Below the pieces are notes generated by a model, which did no database searches, was not told where the DNA came from, and worked only from the letters and a program-made list of their open reading frames with translations. A stretch of DNA of 64,000 nt, from assembly GCA_905160935.1 (NCBI GenBank), contig CAJHZI010000517.1:847501-911500 (forward strand), written 5' to 3'. Source of the DNA: Enchytraeus crypticus (Eukaryota > Annelida > Clitellata > Enchytraeida > Enchytraeidae). A program made the translations under genes and the position numbers. Positions 1 to 10,785 of this stretch are shown here, piece after piece. Every line of letters begins with the position of its first letter. Position 1 is the stretch's first letter.

Positions 1-275
1 GCTATATGAGAAATATAACAAATTATTATAACAGTATTATAACAGTATTATTATATATTAATTAAGAAAACTAGAATGTACCCGTGCCCGTAAATGAATG
101 GAAGTTGAGAAAGAACAAATGATAGAGCTGCAATTAGCGTAACTATTGAGGATTTTTAAATATGAATCATGACTCTCAGCGCTACTTCAGACGGACAGAG
201 CTGACATAATCTAATTATAGTTAGTTTAATGCGTTTACGTAGTGATTTATAAAATTTATTACCTTTATAGATAAT

Positions 276-367
276 TTACTGAGAAGGGAATATGATGTAA
301 CGGTTAAAGTGTTCGCCTCTGAAGTAAGTAGTCTTGGTTCAAAGCCCAGGAAAAAAAAAAAAAAATG
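276..367 (+). repeat. Possible tRNA-derived SINE fragment with poly(A)
   Basis: A tRNA-like stretch with an A-box-like part (TAACGGTTAAAGTG) and a B-box-like part (GGTTCAAAGCC) runs directly into 14 A residues. This looks like a second tRNA-derived SINE type, distinct from the S1 family elsewhere in the window, because it ends in poly(A) and lacks the S1 body. It is short and no target duplication was found. Confidence 0.4.
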
Positions 368-611
368 TATATTCTCTAGAGTTTCTAGAAGATTTATCAT
401 ACATCGAAGATTACCGCCAATTGTTTCCTTCAGACAACAAAAATAAGTAATAATAAAAAGAATTTAAAATAAATCAAGAGGAGCTTGTAAAGCATCTCTA
501 AGACTGACTGCAGGCTTCTCATTGACATTGCAAAGAAACACTGTTTATAAAATCGTTTGCGATCTAAGAGCATGCTGTGCATCATCATTGCTCATCAGTG
601 CTGACACTTAC

Positions 612-746
612 CAATTCCTACAAACTTGCTCAGCAGGTCGTACTCGTTGAAGCAGAGTGCCGCTGCAAACATGACCATCGTGGTAAAGGTCCAGTGACTG
701 GCCGATAGGAACACCATGAACATTAGAAGCAGTATGAATGTCGCCA
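612..746 (-). CDS. NHE-like gene exon (last in window)
   Basis: A 135-bp exon, phase 1 to phase 1, with acceptor CCTCACAG and donor G|GTAAGT. It continues the hydrophobic segment as VATFILLLMFMVFLSA and ends in NEYDLLSKFVGIG. The next exon lies beyond the left edge. Confidence 0.6.
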
Positions 747-3700
747 CTGTGAGGTGGACAAATTCAGTAGTACGTATACAAACATAGTAATATAACATTT
801 TGTATATATCTACCGTTGTACGTTATCTACCGTATTTAGATAAGTTTTTAACACAGTTTTTGTAGATTTTATATCTAACAGTGTCAGACAATGTATTCTC
901 AATTTTGACTAGTTGGGTTCTATTTTAAAGATACGATTTTAGAACAGCTTGCAATGCGCCATTGATAAAAGCTTAAAAATAGAACTCAGAGAAGAACTTG
1001 AGTTGACCAAAATCATATTCAGAGCTAGTCATTTTTGTCCTGTTATCAAAGCCTAACATCGGTTGTTACAGTTGAAGGCAAGGAACTTTTGAACTGATAT
1101 TGATTCTGAATAACAATTCAGATATTCTTGTCTTTGAGTAACACTTCAGACTTGGAACACAAGTCTGAGTTTTGAGTTGAGATGCATGCTACCGTTGGAC
1201 ACTGTGTTTACCCCTTGACTTTTCCTGCTAAATAGTAGTTATTTTAATAGTACGGAGTTGAATCCTGTCTGGATCAATCCCAGCAGGACATCTATTGTAA
1301 ATTGTTGAGTAGATTGACTTTCAAAATGTCGATTTGTTTTAAGGAAGTTTAATGAAAATGAAAATTTTAATTATATCGTTTGGGGTTTCTAATTTCTCAG
1401 TATATTAACAATGTGCTCTATAAGTGTGCTCGTTTTTGACAAGGTCCACATGCATACTTCATTTGTTGTGTTAATTTGCTGAAGTTTAAAGGAATTTTTC
1501 TCTCCATATTTACCGTTTAAAATTCTTTACTTGTCAATTTTAATATTCGAATTAAAATAATGTTTAGCTGTGCATATACAGCCTATGAAAATGAGTAACC
1601 TTTGTATATCGGGTATAGGATACCAAGAAATAATAAACAAAAGCAATGAAAAACAACAAATACTCGAGAAGACAATTTTTTAAGCTAACAGTTATGAAAC
1701 ATTTAGGAAAACACTAGAGGCCATTATGATAAGTTCAACACGTTATTCGATTGTTATGCAATTCAAGAAAATACACAAAGATAGTAGAAACGTGTTCATT
1801 AAACCTATGTCTTGTTAGGACTCTAGAAAGATTGGGATAAAGAGAGACAAATAAGTGCATAATAAATGGTAGGACTACTGTTACATTCGAGTTTTACTCA
1901 CGGAAGCTGATGATGTTGAACGTGACTATGCGCATGCCGTGCATGGAGAAAGCCCTATCGTCCACCGTGGACGTGAGGTTGAGCAACAGCACAGGCATGC
2001 AAATGAGATCTAGGGTTAGGGGTAGCGTGCCCTGGCGCAGGTTCAGCGCTATGTAACCTTGTTCCTGCAGGTACCCGAATAGCGCTCCCAGGAGCAAGAG
2101 AGTGAGGTAGACGGGAGGCAGGGCATAGTGTATGATGGAGGAGCGCAGCTTCATTGAAGAGATCAGGGCTGGAAAACAAGCAGTCAAGAATACGTAAATG
2201 TATTAGATAAGTCAGTTCAATGGCATTGAACAATGGCATCTTTTGCTCAAAATGCTCAATACACATCACAAATGTGGAAATTATGAATAGATTGAAAACA
2301 ACAATATTAGCAGTAAGCACAAAAGGCATAAATATAGTCATTATAAATATTGTACACGTTATGGATTCTACAAACACTATAATAAATATTATGTTGTATA
2401 TTTAAACCTTATGGCTCTACTTATCTCTGCATCTTATAGGCAAATACATGGCATAAAATCTCCTCCACATATTTCGATCCTCTGCCTTTCTCTTTATATC
2501 AATATTTGACTTAGTTATCAAAATATCCAGCATCCAAAGTCTTCCTCTACCCTTTTCTCCTTCCTTTCTTTCCTCAATTACCTCTTTCAGCAAACCAATC
2601 CCTCTCAGTCCATGACTTTTCCAGAGCTTCTTTCTATTCCATATGATATATCTATCAATTGTCTCTTTATGCGTACTCTATTTAACACTTCTTCGTTCGT
2701 AATTTTGTCGGTCCATTTATCTTTTTCATTCTTCTCCGTATCCACATTTCAAAAGCCCTGCTAAGTGGCAGGTTCAAGGTACATATTCATACTCAATTTT
2801 TCTCGCTCCTTAAGACCACTCCTTAGTTCAACAAATTAATCCCTTCACAAAGTCTATGCCTTTCTCATACCCTATGTAGCCTACAGCTTGGGAAAGGTAT
2901 GGCTTCCCCGTTGTCTTCCTCAGTTCTCATTCTCTGTTTAAATATTCTCCTTTGTTAACGTTCATGTTTCACAACCGTACAATAACGTGGTCCAGGGGCG
3001 TCTTCCCACCTTTGGCCTATGTCGCAAAACGCAACTTAGTGGGCTAGTGCACTGCAGTACGGTATCCCGCAAGTTTAATTTTCAGGTGCACTCGGAGAAT
3101 TCCGTGACGCAAATTGCGTCGTCGCTGATATGGGGAAGGCACCCTTGGCGTGGTCCACACTGAAGTCCTTACAATCTTTATCTTCAGTTAGAAATTATTT
3201 CCTGTGGGTAAAGGCCGCTTTTGCTTATTAAGCAATTTAACATATTATTTATATTTCACATTTCCCATCTTCTAGTAACTTGTGTCCTAAATTTCTGAAG
3301 CTCTTTGCTTGTTCTGGCTTCGCACTGTCTATTTCTATTAAGCCTCTTCCGCATTATATAGATACTTTCACCACTTTGATTTGCTTTATATAAATTTTCT
3401 TTCCATATTTTATTGCAGTAATGTTCAGGCCATCCACAATTTTCTGTACACCAATTATTCTACTAGCAATTATAACTGATCATCGGTAAATTTTTCATCC
3501 TTCGCAAACTGACCTCCAATAATTATTCCTTTTTTGTACCTTCTTTGATGTTATCCATTGCTTCCATCATCATTGCCACATTGTCACTCTTATTAATAAA
3601 ATTCTATACAAGGATGTAACTACCACTTACTCCAAAGAAGTCTAAATATGATTCTATATGCCAACATCACCATCTTGTGAAATATGTTATTAACACCAGT

Positions 3701-3890
3701 TTTTAAAAGAGTGAACATAGCGTACACTTAGATGATTATACATTTCTGTAACGTACCATAGAGACAGACGGAGCAGAACATGAAGAGCAAACCAATTGGA
3801 GCGGTTTTACCCTTGAAGAACTCGTGCATATTGCCCACAGTTGCATTGGAAGCGAGAGGTAAGTCCGGCATTGCTCCAGTTTTAGTGTCG
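612..3890 (-). CDS. Multi-pass membrane protein, NHE/CPA1-like (partial, 3 exons)
   Basis: Three minus-strand exons (3757-3890, 1902-2168, 612-746) join in frame with phase-1 junctions and canonical GT/AG borders. The product has about five hydrophobic segments: APIGLLFMFCSVCLYA, then YLTLLLLGALFGYL, then a TLDLICMPVLLLNLT segment, then a 25-residue helix around ISFLVATFILLLMFM, then TTMVMFAAALCFN. The order (a glycine-rich helix resembling LLLGALLGYL, then D-L-x5-P-V-LL, then a helix ending in a short D-containing loop) resembles the N-terminal half of SLC9-type sodium/proton exchangers, where the cognate motifs are LPP and ATDPV. Here these read MPV and FNEYDLL, so it is a divergent member or another transporter. 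Both the N-terminus and the C-terminal half lie outside what I can identify. The existence of the gene is better supported than its family. Confidence 0.55.
840..1890. other. Intron-like stretch with no recognised feature
   Basis: AT-rich sequence between two exons of the NHE-like gene. Only a 9-bp hairpin (TCAGACTTG and its complement around a 5-base loop, about 1148-1170) stands out. Confidence 0.4.
1902..2168 (-). CDS. NHE-like gene exon (central)
   Basis: A 267-bp exon, phase 1 to phase 1, with acceptor TTTTCCAG and donor C|GTGAGT. It encodes two hydrophobic segments, including LLLLGALFGYL and DLICMPVLLLNLT. GC content is clearly above the flanking sequence, as expected of coding DNA here. 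Confidence 0.65.
2757..2960 (-). repeat. S2 SINE copy
   Basis: The minus-strand stretch ends with the S2 3' hairpin (CTGCCACTTAGCAG type) and contains the shared body 'ctgaggaagacaacgggga', 'ccatacctttcccaagctg' and 'tatgagaaaggcatagac'. It is 5' truncated relative to the 30.2-kb copy. Confidence 0.6.
2995..3148. mobile_element. 154-bp MITE in LINE-C
   Basis: The insert splits a LINE-C stretch that is continuous in other copies at the sequence CGTGGTCCA, which appears on both sides (2986-2994 and 3149-3157). The ends are imperfect inverted repeats: CCAGGGGCGTCTTCCC at the left against CCAAGGGTGCCTTCCC read from the right, if the first CCA is counted as element. The target duplication is therefore 6 to 9 bp. 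There is no coding capacity. The superfamily is unassigned. Confidence 0.6.
3757..3890 (-). CDS. NHE-like gene exon (first recognised)
   Basis: Acceptor TTTCCACTAG and donor G|GTACGT frame 134 bp, entering in phase 2 and leaving in phase 1. It encodes a polar lead with one N-glycosylation sequon (NAT), then HEFFKGKTAPIGLLF and the first hydrophobic segment. Upstream exons were not found. Confidence 0.55.
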
Positions 3891-4261
3891 CTAGTGGAAA
3901 TCAGAAGTCTATCTTCGATTAATGTATAATTTACTGACCAGTAGTAAAAATTTTGCTGCTAGCCTGAAATATTTATAGAATAAGTGTACATAAAAACTGC
4001 CGTGCAGGTGGGTACATCCAAAACAAATCAAATCAAAACAAGTTTATTGCAATTATCATCCTAAGTTTTATCATTGTCTATATAACTAACTACTGCTTAT
4101 CAGAATTATTTGCCATTTTAGAGCCACCAACGATCACTTCCAATGAAATCTGGACTCAATATAAAAGCCCTATATCACACTCACAAGTAACTAAGCTAGA
4201 TAAATATTTTATGCTTATGATGCAAGTTTAACACTGACTCAACATTTTCATTAACATTGAA

Positions 4262-4280
4262 TCTAAAAAAAAAAAAAAAA
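4262..4280. repeat. Short poly(A) tract
   Basis: A run of about 17 A residues near the S1 SINE at 4325; it may be the remnant of a retroelement tail. Confidence 0.3.
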
Positions 4281-4324
4281 ATACGTTGTGCATTTGGCTT
4301 CCTAATACAGTTTATCGAAGTAAG

Positions 4325-4455
4325 AGCTGGTAAAGCTAATGTTAATGTCAGTTTCCTCACTCGAAATCGATGTCAGTGACGGCGAGCCCAGGATGTGAAC
4401 CCCGCACCTACTGATCCGCGGTCGAATATCTTACCAACATCGCCATAGGCTCCAG
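4325..4455 (-). repeat. S1 tRNA-Arg SINE copy
   Basis: Near full-length on the minus strand: head GGAGCCTATGGCGATG, A-box-like region, GACCGCGGATCAGTAGGTGC (anticodon-loop region), B-box-like GGTTCACATCC and a body ending in GCTTTACCAGCT. Confidence 0.8.
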
Positions 4456-4642
4456 TCAGAAGTAGAGTCATTGAGCGAAACTGAACATTTGCAATGCCAA
4501 CGTCTTATCAAAGACGGTATGACTGGGTCCGTGGTATTAATCTAAGGAGGTCTTAGCAATATACTACGCAATGCATTCATTACATACATGGTGAATATTA
4601 AAAATAAATGTCTAACAGAAATTAGAGATGGGAATTTTATGA

Positions 4643-4850
4643 ATTTCCAGAGTTCGGGTTCGGTTCGGTTGGTTGAAAATGAAAGTTCGGTTCGGTTCGG
4701 GTTCGGTTGGCAGTTGACAATTTGCGAGTTCGGTTCGGTTCGTTGAAAATGAAAGTTCGCTTCGGTTCGGGTTCGGTTCTAACAAGGGTTCGGGTTCGGC
4801 TTGCTTTCCAACTCGCAAGAGTTCGATTCGAGTTCGAAATGGTTTGGTTT
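4643..4850. repeat. GGTTCG-rich subterminal array (left)
   Basis: About 200 bp of degenerate GGTTCGGTTCGG units with short breaks, near the left end of the hAT-like element. The open frames read through it (Asn-Arg-Thr-Glu-Pro rich) are by-products of the repeat. Confidence 0.8.
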
Positions 4851-5904
4851 GGATAATGTTGCAATTGTTTAACTTTACTTATAATAATCATGGTTATGAC
4901 AAACATGTTTAAAATGGTGTATCTTAAATATGCTTAAAAATTCATTAAGTCATAATAGCTGCCACATTTTTTCACCTGGGTAAAAATATGACAATGAAAA
5001 AGGAGAGAAGTGGTATTTATTCCGGTACATTTCTTGAAATATTGTAAGTTGACCAACAAATGTTCATAATATAGATATTTTAGATATTTATTATTGTATC
5101 TGAAATATTCTCCTTGATTATAACGAGCAAATAGAATGCTTCATCAATTTTTATTTTTTTGTCACTATAGGCCTATATATTAGATACGTTTATAATTAAG
5201 TTGAAATGTCTTGGCTTGAATTTGATCCAATATTTCAGAGACAAAATGCAATTTAGTAACAAAAAAATGTCAAATAAAGACGATTTGGTAAACACGTGTA
5301 CTTCCATAGAAAGATGATCATAATATACACCGTTTGCTATCAACTGACCAGTAATAAGCTTCATAATTTACCTTAGGGTTTCAAATTTGAAACTCTCAGA
5401 TCAATTATGAAGTTACGAAAATAGTTATGAAATTATTGCATTGCTATGGTGCAAAATTATTTACTCCAGATAGTCTTAACACATATAGAATGTCATATAT
5501 AATTATAATTATTTGTAACTCTGGCTGCAAAAATATTAAGGTAGCACACTAAAATTAGAAAAAATTCATAATTTGAATTTAACAAGAACAAATTCACCTA
5601 GATTGATTCAAGCATTTTCAGATTTTTATGGAATACTCTCATCACTTTTGTCTCTTTGATGTTAGTCTTCATTCCATATTTCAATGCCATATCATTCAGA
5701 CTATCGATTATCTTCTAGAGGCCTGTCTCGCTTCCCACTACCATTCCTTTGTACCGCTGTCATTTTAAAATTTGTGTCGGAACCAGCCTTACCTGAATAT
5801 ATGCTGTTAGATACTGTAAGACATGTAAATGCAAAATCTAATATATATTATGTTCTTACTATCGTTATATAATGTCAGGCTGGTGAAGAAGAAAGGAACT
5901 ACAA

Positions 5905-6000
5905 GAGTTTGGTTCAGTTCGGTTTGGACGAAGTCTGGGTTCGGGTTCGGTTCGGTCAAAATTCTAGATTTTAGGGTTCGGTTCGGGTTCGGTTCGATTC
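5905..6000. repeat. GGTTCG-rich subterminal array (right)
   Basis: About 95 bp of the same GGTTCG-type units, in the same orientation as the left array rather than inverted, just inside the right end of the hAT-like element. Confidence 0.8.
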
Positions 6001-6223
6001 CCATCTCTAACAGAAATGCGACATTTTAAAGAATTCAAAGTAACTCACTCCAAACATTAGATACAATTCTAGAGGAGATATTTCCACTTTTTATCTATTC
6101 TTCATCAACCCGGGTAAATATCCAGTATAACAGTAAAACATATCATAGTTTTAAATTACTAAATAACACAATAATTCTATTAATACTACATAATATATAG
6201 TGTCAGAGGCCTCATTATCGCGA

Positions 6224-6368
6224 CTCCAGCACCTAGGCTCCTGACACCTAGACTACTGGCGCCGAGACTCCTGGCACCTAGGCTCCTGGCACCAAGGTTA
6301 GTGGCACCGATGCTCCAGGTACCGAGGCTCTTGGAACCAAGGTTCCTGGAACCGAAAATCCAGTTTTC
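6224..6368. repeat. 15-bp degenerate minisatellite
   Basis: About nine units resembling CTCCTGGCACCTAGG, with frequent substitutions. It lies outside any recognised exon. Confidence 0.75.
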
Positions 6369-7215
6369 AAGGCTACATTCGTCGATAATATCTGACGACG
6401 AGATTTAAACCCAGTTGCAATACTGTCAACATGTCTCTCAATTCCTTTAGTGTCGTTACAATGGGTGCCAATATGACTAAATATATTGATATGACTAAAT
6501 TATAACTAAGTACATTTAATTAATATTGCATATAAATTACTAGACCTTCCGTGTTGCGTCCGGGTTGTTCGAAGAATAGACCAAACGTGTACGTCGTAGA
6601 AGGCGACAAAGAAACAAGTTCCAAACCAACATCAGAAAGGGCATTCGGTTGGTGAACGCATAGGCTCCAGAAATTGCTACAAAAATTTAAACGAATGGAT
6701 AAAAGAGCTTCAAAAGTCTCAGTGAACGGCTTACGAGGCCCTGGACCACAGGTTTAGGGGATTTGCGCCTATAGGGGTGGGGACGAGCTGAAATGCCACC
6801 CAGATAGACATTATACGAAATCCCTCGTCAGGCAAAATATCAGGTTTGCAACACTAAATGTAGGATCAATAACGGGGAAGGGTAGAGAAGTTGCGGCCAT
6901 GTTGATGAGAGAAGGGTGGATGTGTGCAGTGTACAGGAGACCAAATGGAAAGGGCCTAGTTCGAGGCTTATGGGTGATGAATATAAGCTGTAGTATGCAA
7001 GAGAGAATAGTGGTAAGAATAGCGTATGAGAGGTATAAAGGAAAAGCAGTAGGTTGATGTTAGTAAAACTCGTGTGTGAGAGTGAGAGATTAAATGTGTG
7101 AAGTGTTTATGCTACTAAAGTTGGGTGTGGAGGGGAAGAGAGCAAAGGTTTTGCGAGGAGTTTGGAGAATTGTTAAGTGAGTGTGGTGTGGTAGTGGTAG
7201 GAGACTTTGGATTTA

Positions 7216-7353
7216 CTTAGGACTGATTATTTCGATTTTGGCATTTGCACCGTTTTTGGACCTTCTTTTTGCTCGCCGGCTTGTTTTTGTCTCAATAGTG
7301 CTCGATGTTGTTATTGCTGACTGTATCACTCTAATTGTTGTTGTTGTTGTTGA
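7216..7353 (+). mobile_element. 5'-truncated L2-like LINE 3' end, nested
   Basis: It matches the 3' untranslated end of the two long L2-like copies (TTTTGGCATTTGCACC, CTTCTTTTTGCTCGCC, CTCAATAGTGCTCGATG) and ends in (TTG)5. It interrupts the endonuclease part of the RTE-like element. Confidence 0.8.
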
Positions 7354-8841
7354 GATTTTAATGGGCATGTTGGAAAATATAGACTGGGATATAGGGTGAC
7401 GCATGGTGGATTTGGTTTTAGTAAGAGTAAGAAGGAGGGTATGGCAATATTGGAAACTGCAATAGTATCTAGTTATACGCAATACTCTGTTTGAGAAGAG
7501 AGAATAGATCTTGTCACTTATGCGGCGAGTCAAGGGTAACCACAAATAGCTTTTTTGTTGATATGGAGGAGGACTAAGCTAAAAGTAAGGATTGCAAAGT
7601 TATTAGAGGAGAATGGGAGGAAAAACATCGTAGACTAGTTGATATGGATTTGTGTGTGGGAGGGTAAGAAAATTAAAAAAAGAAAATCAGATATGGAGAT
7701 TGGATTATAGGGGAATTAGCTAATGACATGTGGGTTTGAGTATCAAAGTTGACAAGAAAGTTAGAGAATGCTACAGGTAAGTGCTGGGTGAAGTGTATGG
7801 TGGTTCGACAAGGTGGATAGGTGGATACATCGACGTAGGTTGAGGGGTTCAACAAGCATTGAGGACAGCCAGTTTTATTCTATGTCTGGAAGGTCTACAA
7901 CAGAGCTGATCCTTATGTTGCGGTAATTGGTGGGGAGAAGAAAAGGAGAAAGAGTATAAAAATGCAGATGGTACTTGTAGACCTGGAGAAGGCCTATGAT
8001 AAGATTCCGAGAGAATTGGTATGGGAAGTTTTGGAGAAGAGGCAAATGAGCAGGAAGTATGTAGAGCTAATCAAAGATATGTAGAGCAGGGTGAGGACTA
8101 GTGTAAGAGTGGAAAGTGGACATTAGGAGAGTTTTGGAGTGAATATCTGGATACACCCAAGGACAAGCTCTAAGTCAACATTAATTTATTTTGATTATGG
8201 ATGAGTTGCTTAAGGGAGTTATTAAGGAGGCCCCGTGGTGCATGATATTTGAAGATGATTTGCGATAGGCGGAGGTAGTGTGAAGAAATTAAACGAGATG
8301 ATGGAATTGTGAGTCATTTGAAAATAAAGGACTGAGTTTAAATAAGGAAAAAACCGAACATTTGGCGTGTAGAAAAATGGATGGGATGAAAAAGGAGATA
8401 GATTAATAAGCCAGTGTGTAGAACTAAGGAAGGTATCAGACTTTTAAGTATTTGGGATCAATAATAGACGATGATGGAGAGTTAGAAATGAGGTTGCTAA
8501 TACGATTTTGGCTGGGTGGGTAAAGTTTTGGGCGCCTACTGCAGTGCTGTGTGATAGGAAAGTACCACTAAGATTGAAGGCACGTTTTATAGTTCTGTGG
8601 TAAGACTAGTAGTGATGTGTGGTTCGGAGTGCTGGGCATAAAAAGAGAACATTCAATTTTTCCAGAGTTTGTATGTGGCAGAACTGAAACTATTGCGTCT
8701 AATGGGTGGTAAAACTAGAAAGGGCAGAATTGCAAATGGATATATGAGGATGAATTTGAGTGTTGAGGAGATCAGGGATAGGTTGACTCAGTCAAGAATG
8801 AGATAGTATGGGCATATTGTGAGAAAGGCAGATGAGTATAC

Positions 8842-8971
8842 AAAGCTGGTAAAGCTAACGTTAACGTTAATTTCATCACTCAAAAGCGATATCAGTGACG
8901 GGCGAGCCTATGATGTGAACGCCGCACATACTGATCCGCGGTCGAGTACATTACCGACATCGTCACTGGCT
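8842..8971 (-). repeat. S1 tRNA-Arg SINE copy nested in RTE-like LINE
   Basis: A near full-length minus-strand copy with GACCGCGGATCAGTATGTGC and a body ending in AGCTTTACCAGCTTTG. It splits the C-terminal coding part of the RTE-like LINE. Confidence 0.8.
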
Positions 8972-9674
8972 ATATAGTAAAGAGTTCGGAGGAAGGATAT
9001 GGATGTTAAGCTCGAGAGAGGTAGACCACAACTTTTGTGGGATGCATTGATGAAGAAGGCCATGAAAACTAGAGAATTGACTGGTCATATGGTGTAGGAT
9101 AGAGAGGATTGGAGAAGTCCTGAGTTTAAACTGGGATTTAAGGGAATATTATTATTATTATGATGATGATTTCCGTTTTAAGCTACCGTAAGTCTCACTT
9201 GTGTACAAAATGAAAACAATAAGTGTAATAAACACATATTCAAAATATTATAACGTCAACATACCAAAGATATGATTTAATACCAAAAGGGATATTTCTC
9301 TTTATACGTGTAATATTCATCTAAATAATTCAGCTTGTTGGCGAATTCGCTATGGCAATGAAAGTTTCTTCGATTGATGAAGCGCCATGTCTTTTTGTCT
9401 TATTATCTGATAGCGATACGGAGAAAATCGTCATATATTGCAAATGTTACAAAATGTATAATAATAACTTAAGAAACTAATACACATTATCCATGTATTT
9501 GACGGCTATTAATAAAAATTTATATTTGCAGAAGCTTGCGCTCTAACTTGACGGAGCCTTATAATGTTGCTAAGGTTGTGATATTTAATCATTTGTTGAG
9601 CAGATAAACCATTATGAATACATGCAGTTCTCGTACAGTATTACAGACAATGCGGTATCACTAGCTCGTGGTAG

Positions 9675-10414
9675 CAGTGGCGGATCCAGGGTGGGGGTCC
9701 AGGGTGCCCGGCCCCCCCCCCTTAAGGCCGACGATAAATTGTTAAAAACTATATTTTCATTGTTTCTCAGTCAATTTCTAGGTGTAAATATGTTATGAGG
9801 GAGTTAGGGGGATTAAGGGGGGGGGGGTACGAGAGGGAACTCGAACAGTCCGACCACCTGGAATTTTTTCAAATATGGGGCGCCACTAGGGGCCCATATA
9901 ATGGGAGGGGGCCCTAAAATGTTAACCGTTTCACTAGCTCTCAATTTTCACTTTAACCACTGTATAAGAGAAAAAATGCTGTAAGTAAAAAATGTGAACT
10001 CCGTCCCGGAGCAGTGGTGCAAACAGCTTTGGCTGGGATCGAGGGGCTTAAGCCCCCACCTTCCTCCAAAATTAGGCCACTTTTGCAATTGATCCAGATA
10101 CGCTGAGTTTCTTCAGAGGTGAAATAAGTTAACATACTCTTTTCTAAACAGATGTAGGATATTAGGCATTTTAGATTTTCCTCTCACTTTAGTACGGGTA
10201 TGAGTGGGGGGGGGGGGGGTAAGATACGGGGATATACTCACTCTATGAGCCGCGCGCAGTATGCTGAAATGAAAACTTTTGGGCCCCCCACGCAGAATTT
10301 TTACTGGTTGCGCCACATGTCCCGAAGAAGGCAATTTTTTGTATGCAAGATATGTGTAAACTCTCCAAAAAATATTTTCGAGCCCCCCTTAAAAAATTTC
10401 TGGATCCGCCCCTG
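9675..10414. mobile_element. Non-autonomous hAT-like element, second family, copy 1
   Basis: It starts CAGTGGCGGATCCAGG and ends CTGGATCCGCCCCTG, inverted ends of about 15 bp. Flanks are CGTGGTAG (9667-9674) and CGTGATAG (10415-10422), an 8-bp duplication with one mismatch. Internally it holds G-runs and C-runs but no transposase. It matches 48585-49275 and, inverted and more diverged, 43035-43870. Confidence 0.8.
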
Positions 10415-10535
10415 CGTGATAGATGCTGTAAATGAACAGGCAACATTATTTAACAACTGACACAACCAAATGATTCTGGAAGTATGTGATGTGCTTGCGA
10501 TGATTTAACAACTAGTCCTTTCTCTCTCTCTCTAG

Positions 10536-10785
10536 GTTTCTTCAAGTGGCAGATCCAAGTTACATATTATTGTTTCATTCCTACTCACAGTACGCTATTA
10601 AGCTTCATTACGGGCAGCTCATCTATCAATAAATTAATTCTTTCACAAAATCTATGCATTCTCCACACTTTATTGCAGCCTATATCACGGGAAAACATGG
10701 CTTCTGAGGTGGCTCCCCTATGCCTTCCTCAGTTCGTATTTTCGTTCAGGTTACCTCTAATGTAACATGCACTTATGCAGCAATA
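10536..10785 (-). repeat. S2 SINE copy
   Basis: The minus-strand body includes 'ctgaggaaggcatagggga', 'gaagccatgttttcccgtg' and the 3' part 'aacttggatctgccacttg' next to a (CT)n tract at 10519-10532, the reverse of its (GA)n tail. The minisatellite starts at its 5' edge. Confidence 0.6.

Larger units (their letters stand above)
2405..3660 (-). mobile_element. LINE-C fragment, minus strand, interrupted
   Basis: On the minus strand, 2405-2757 matches the 3' part and about 3150-3600 the reverse transcriptase palm of the LINE seen at 27.0-28.3 kb, in the AMMMEAM and fingers-to-palm region. It lies in an intron of the NHE-like gene, antisense to this LINE's other plus-strand copies. An S2 SINE (2757-2960) and a 154-bp MITE (2995-3148) interrupt it. 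It is degraded, with no long open frame. Confidence 0.6.
4623..6009. mobile_element. Non-autonomous hAT-like element, 1387 bp
   Basis: The element starts TAGAGATGGGAAT and ends ATTCCCATCTCTA, a 13-bp terminal inverted repeat. It is flanked by a perfect 8-bp duplication ACAGAAAT (4615-4622 and 6010-6017). An 8-bp duplication with TAGAG ends is characteristic of hAT transposons. Just inside each end is a degenerate array of GGTTCG/GGTTCGG units (about 4643-4850 and 5905-6000). Between them is AT-rich DNA with no transposase-like frame, so it must have been moved in trans. Confidence 0.85.
6541..9168 (+). mobile_element. RTE-like LINE copy with two nested insertions
   Basis: About 2.4 kb of own sequence in plus orientation. 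Readable parts are an apurinic endonuclease start (TLNVGSITGKGREVAAML, near 6850), a region resembling VVVVGDFG, the reverse transcriptase stretch VLVDLEKAYDKIPRELVWEV (7970-8030), a GVN..IHP-type region, a degraded catalytic segment near 8260 and a C-terminal SSVV..VMCGSECWA-type stretch (8590-8640). It ends in AAACTGGGATTTAAGGGAA followed by (ATT)n/(GAT)n. Many stops and frame changes show it is dead. An L2-like 3' fragment (7216-7353) and an S1 SINE (8842-8971) are inserted in it and so are younger. Confidence 0.75.

Noticed and set aside
4612-4906. Asn/Arg/Thr/Glu/Pro-rich minus-strand frames
   Set aside because: They are translations of the GGTTCG subterminal repeat of a hAT-like element.
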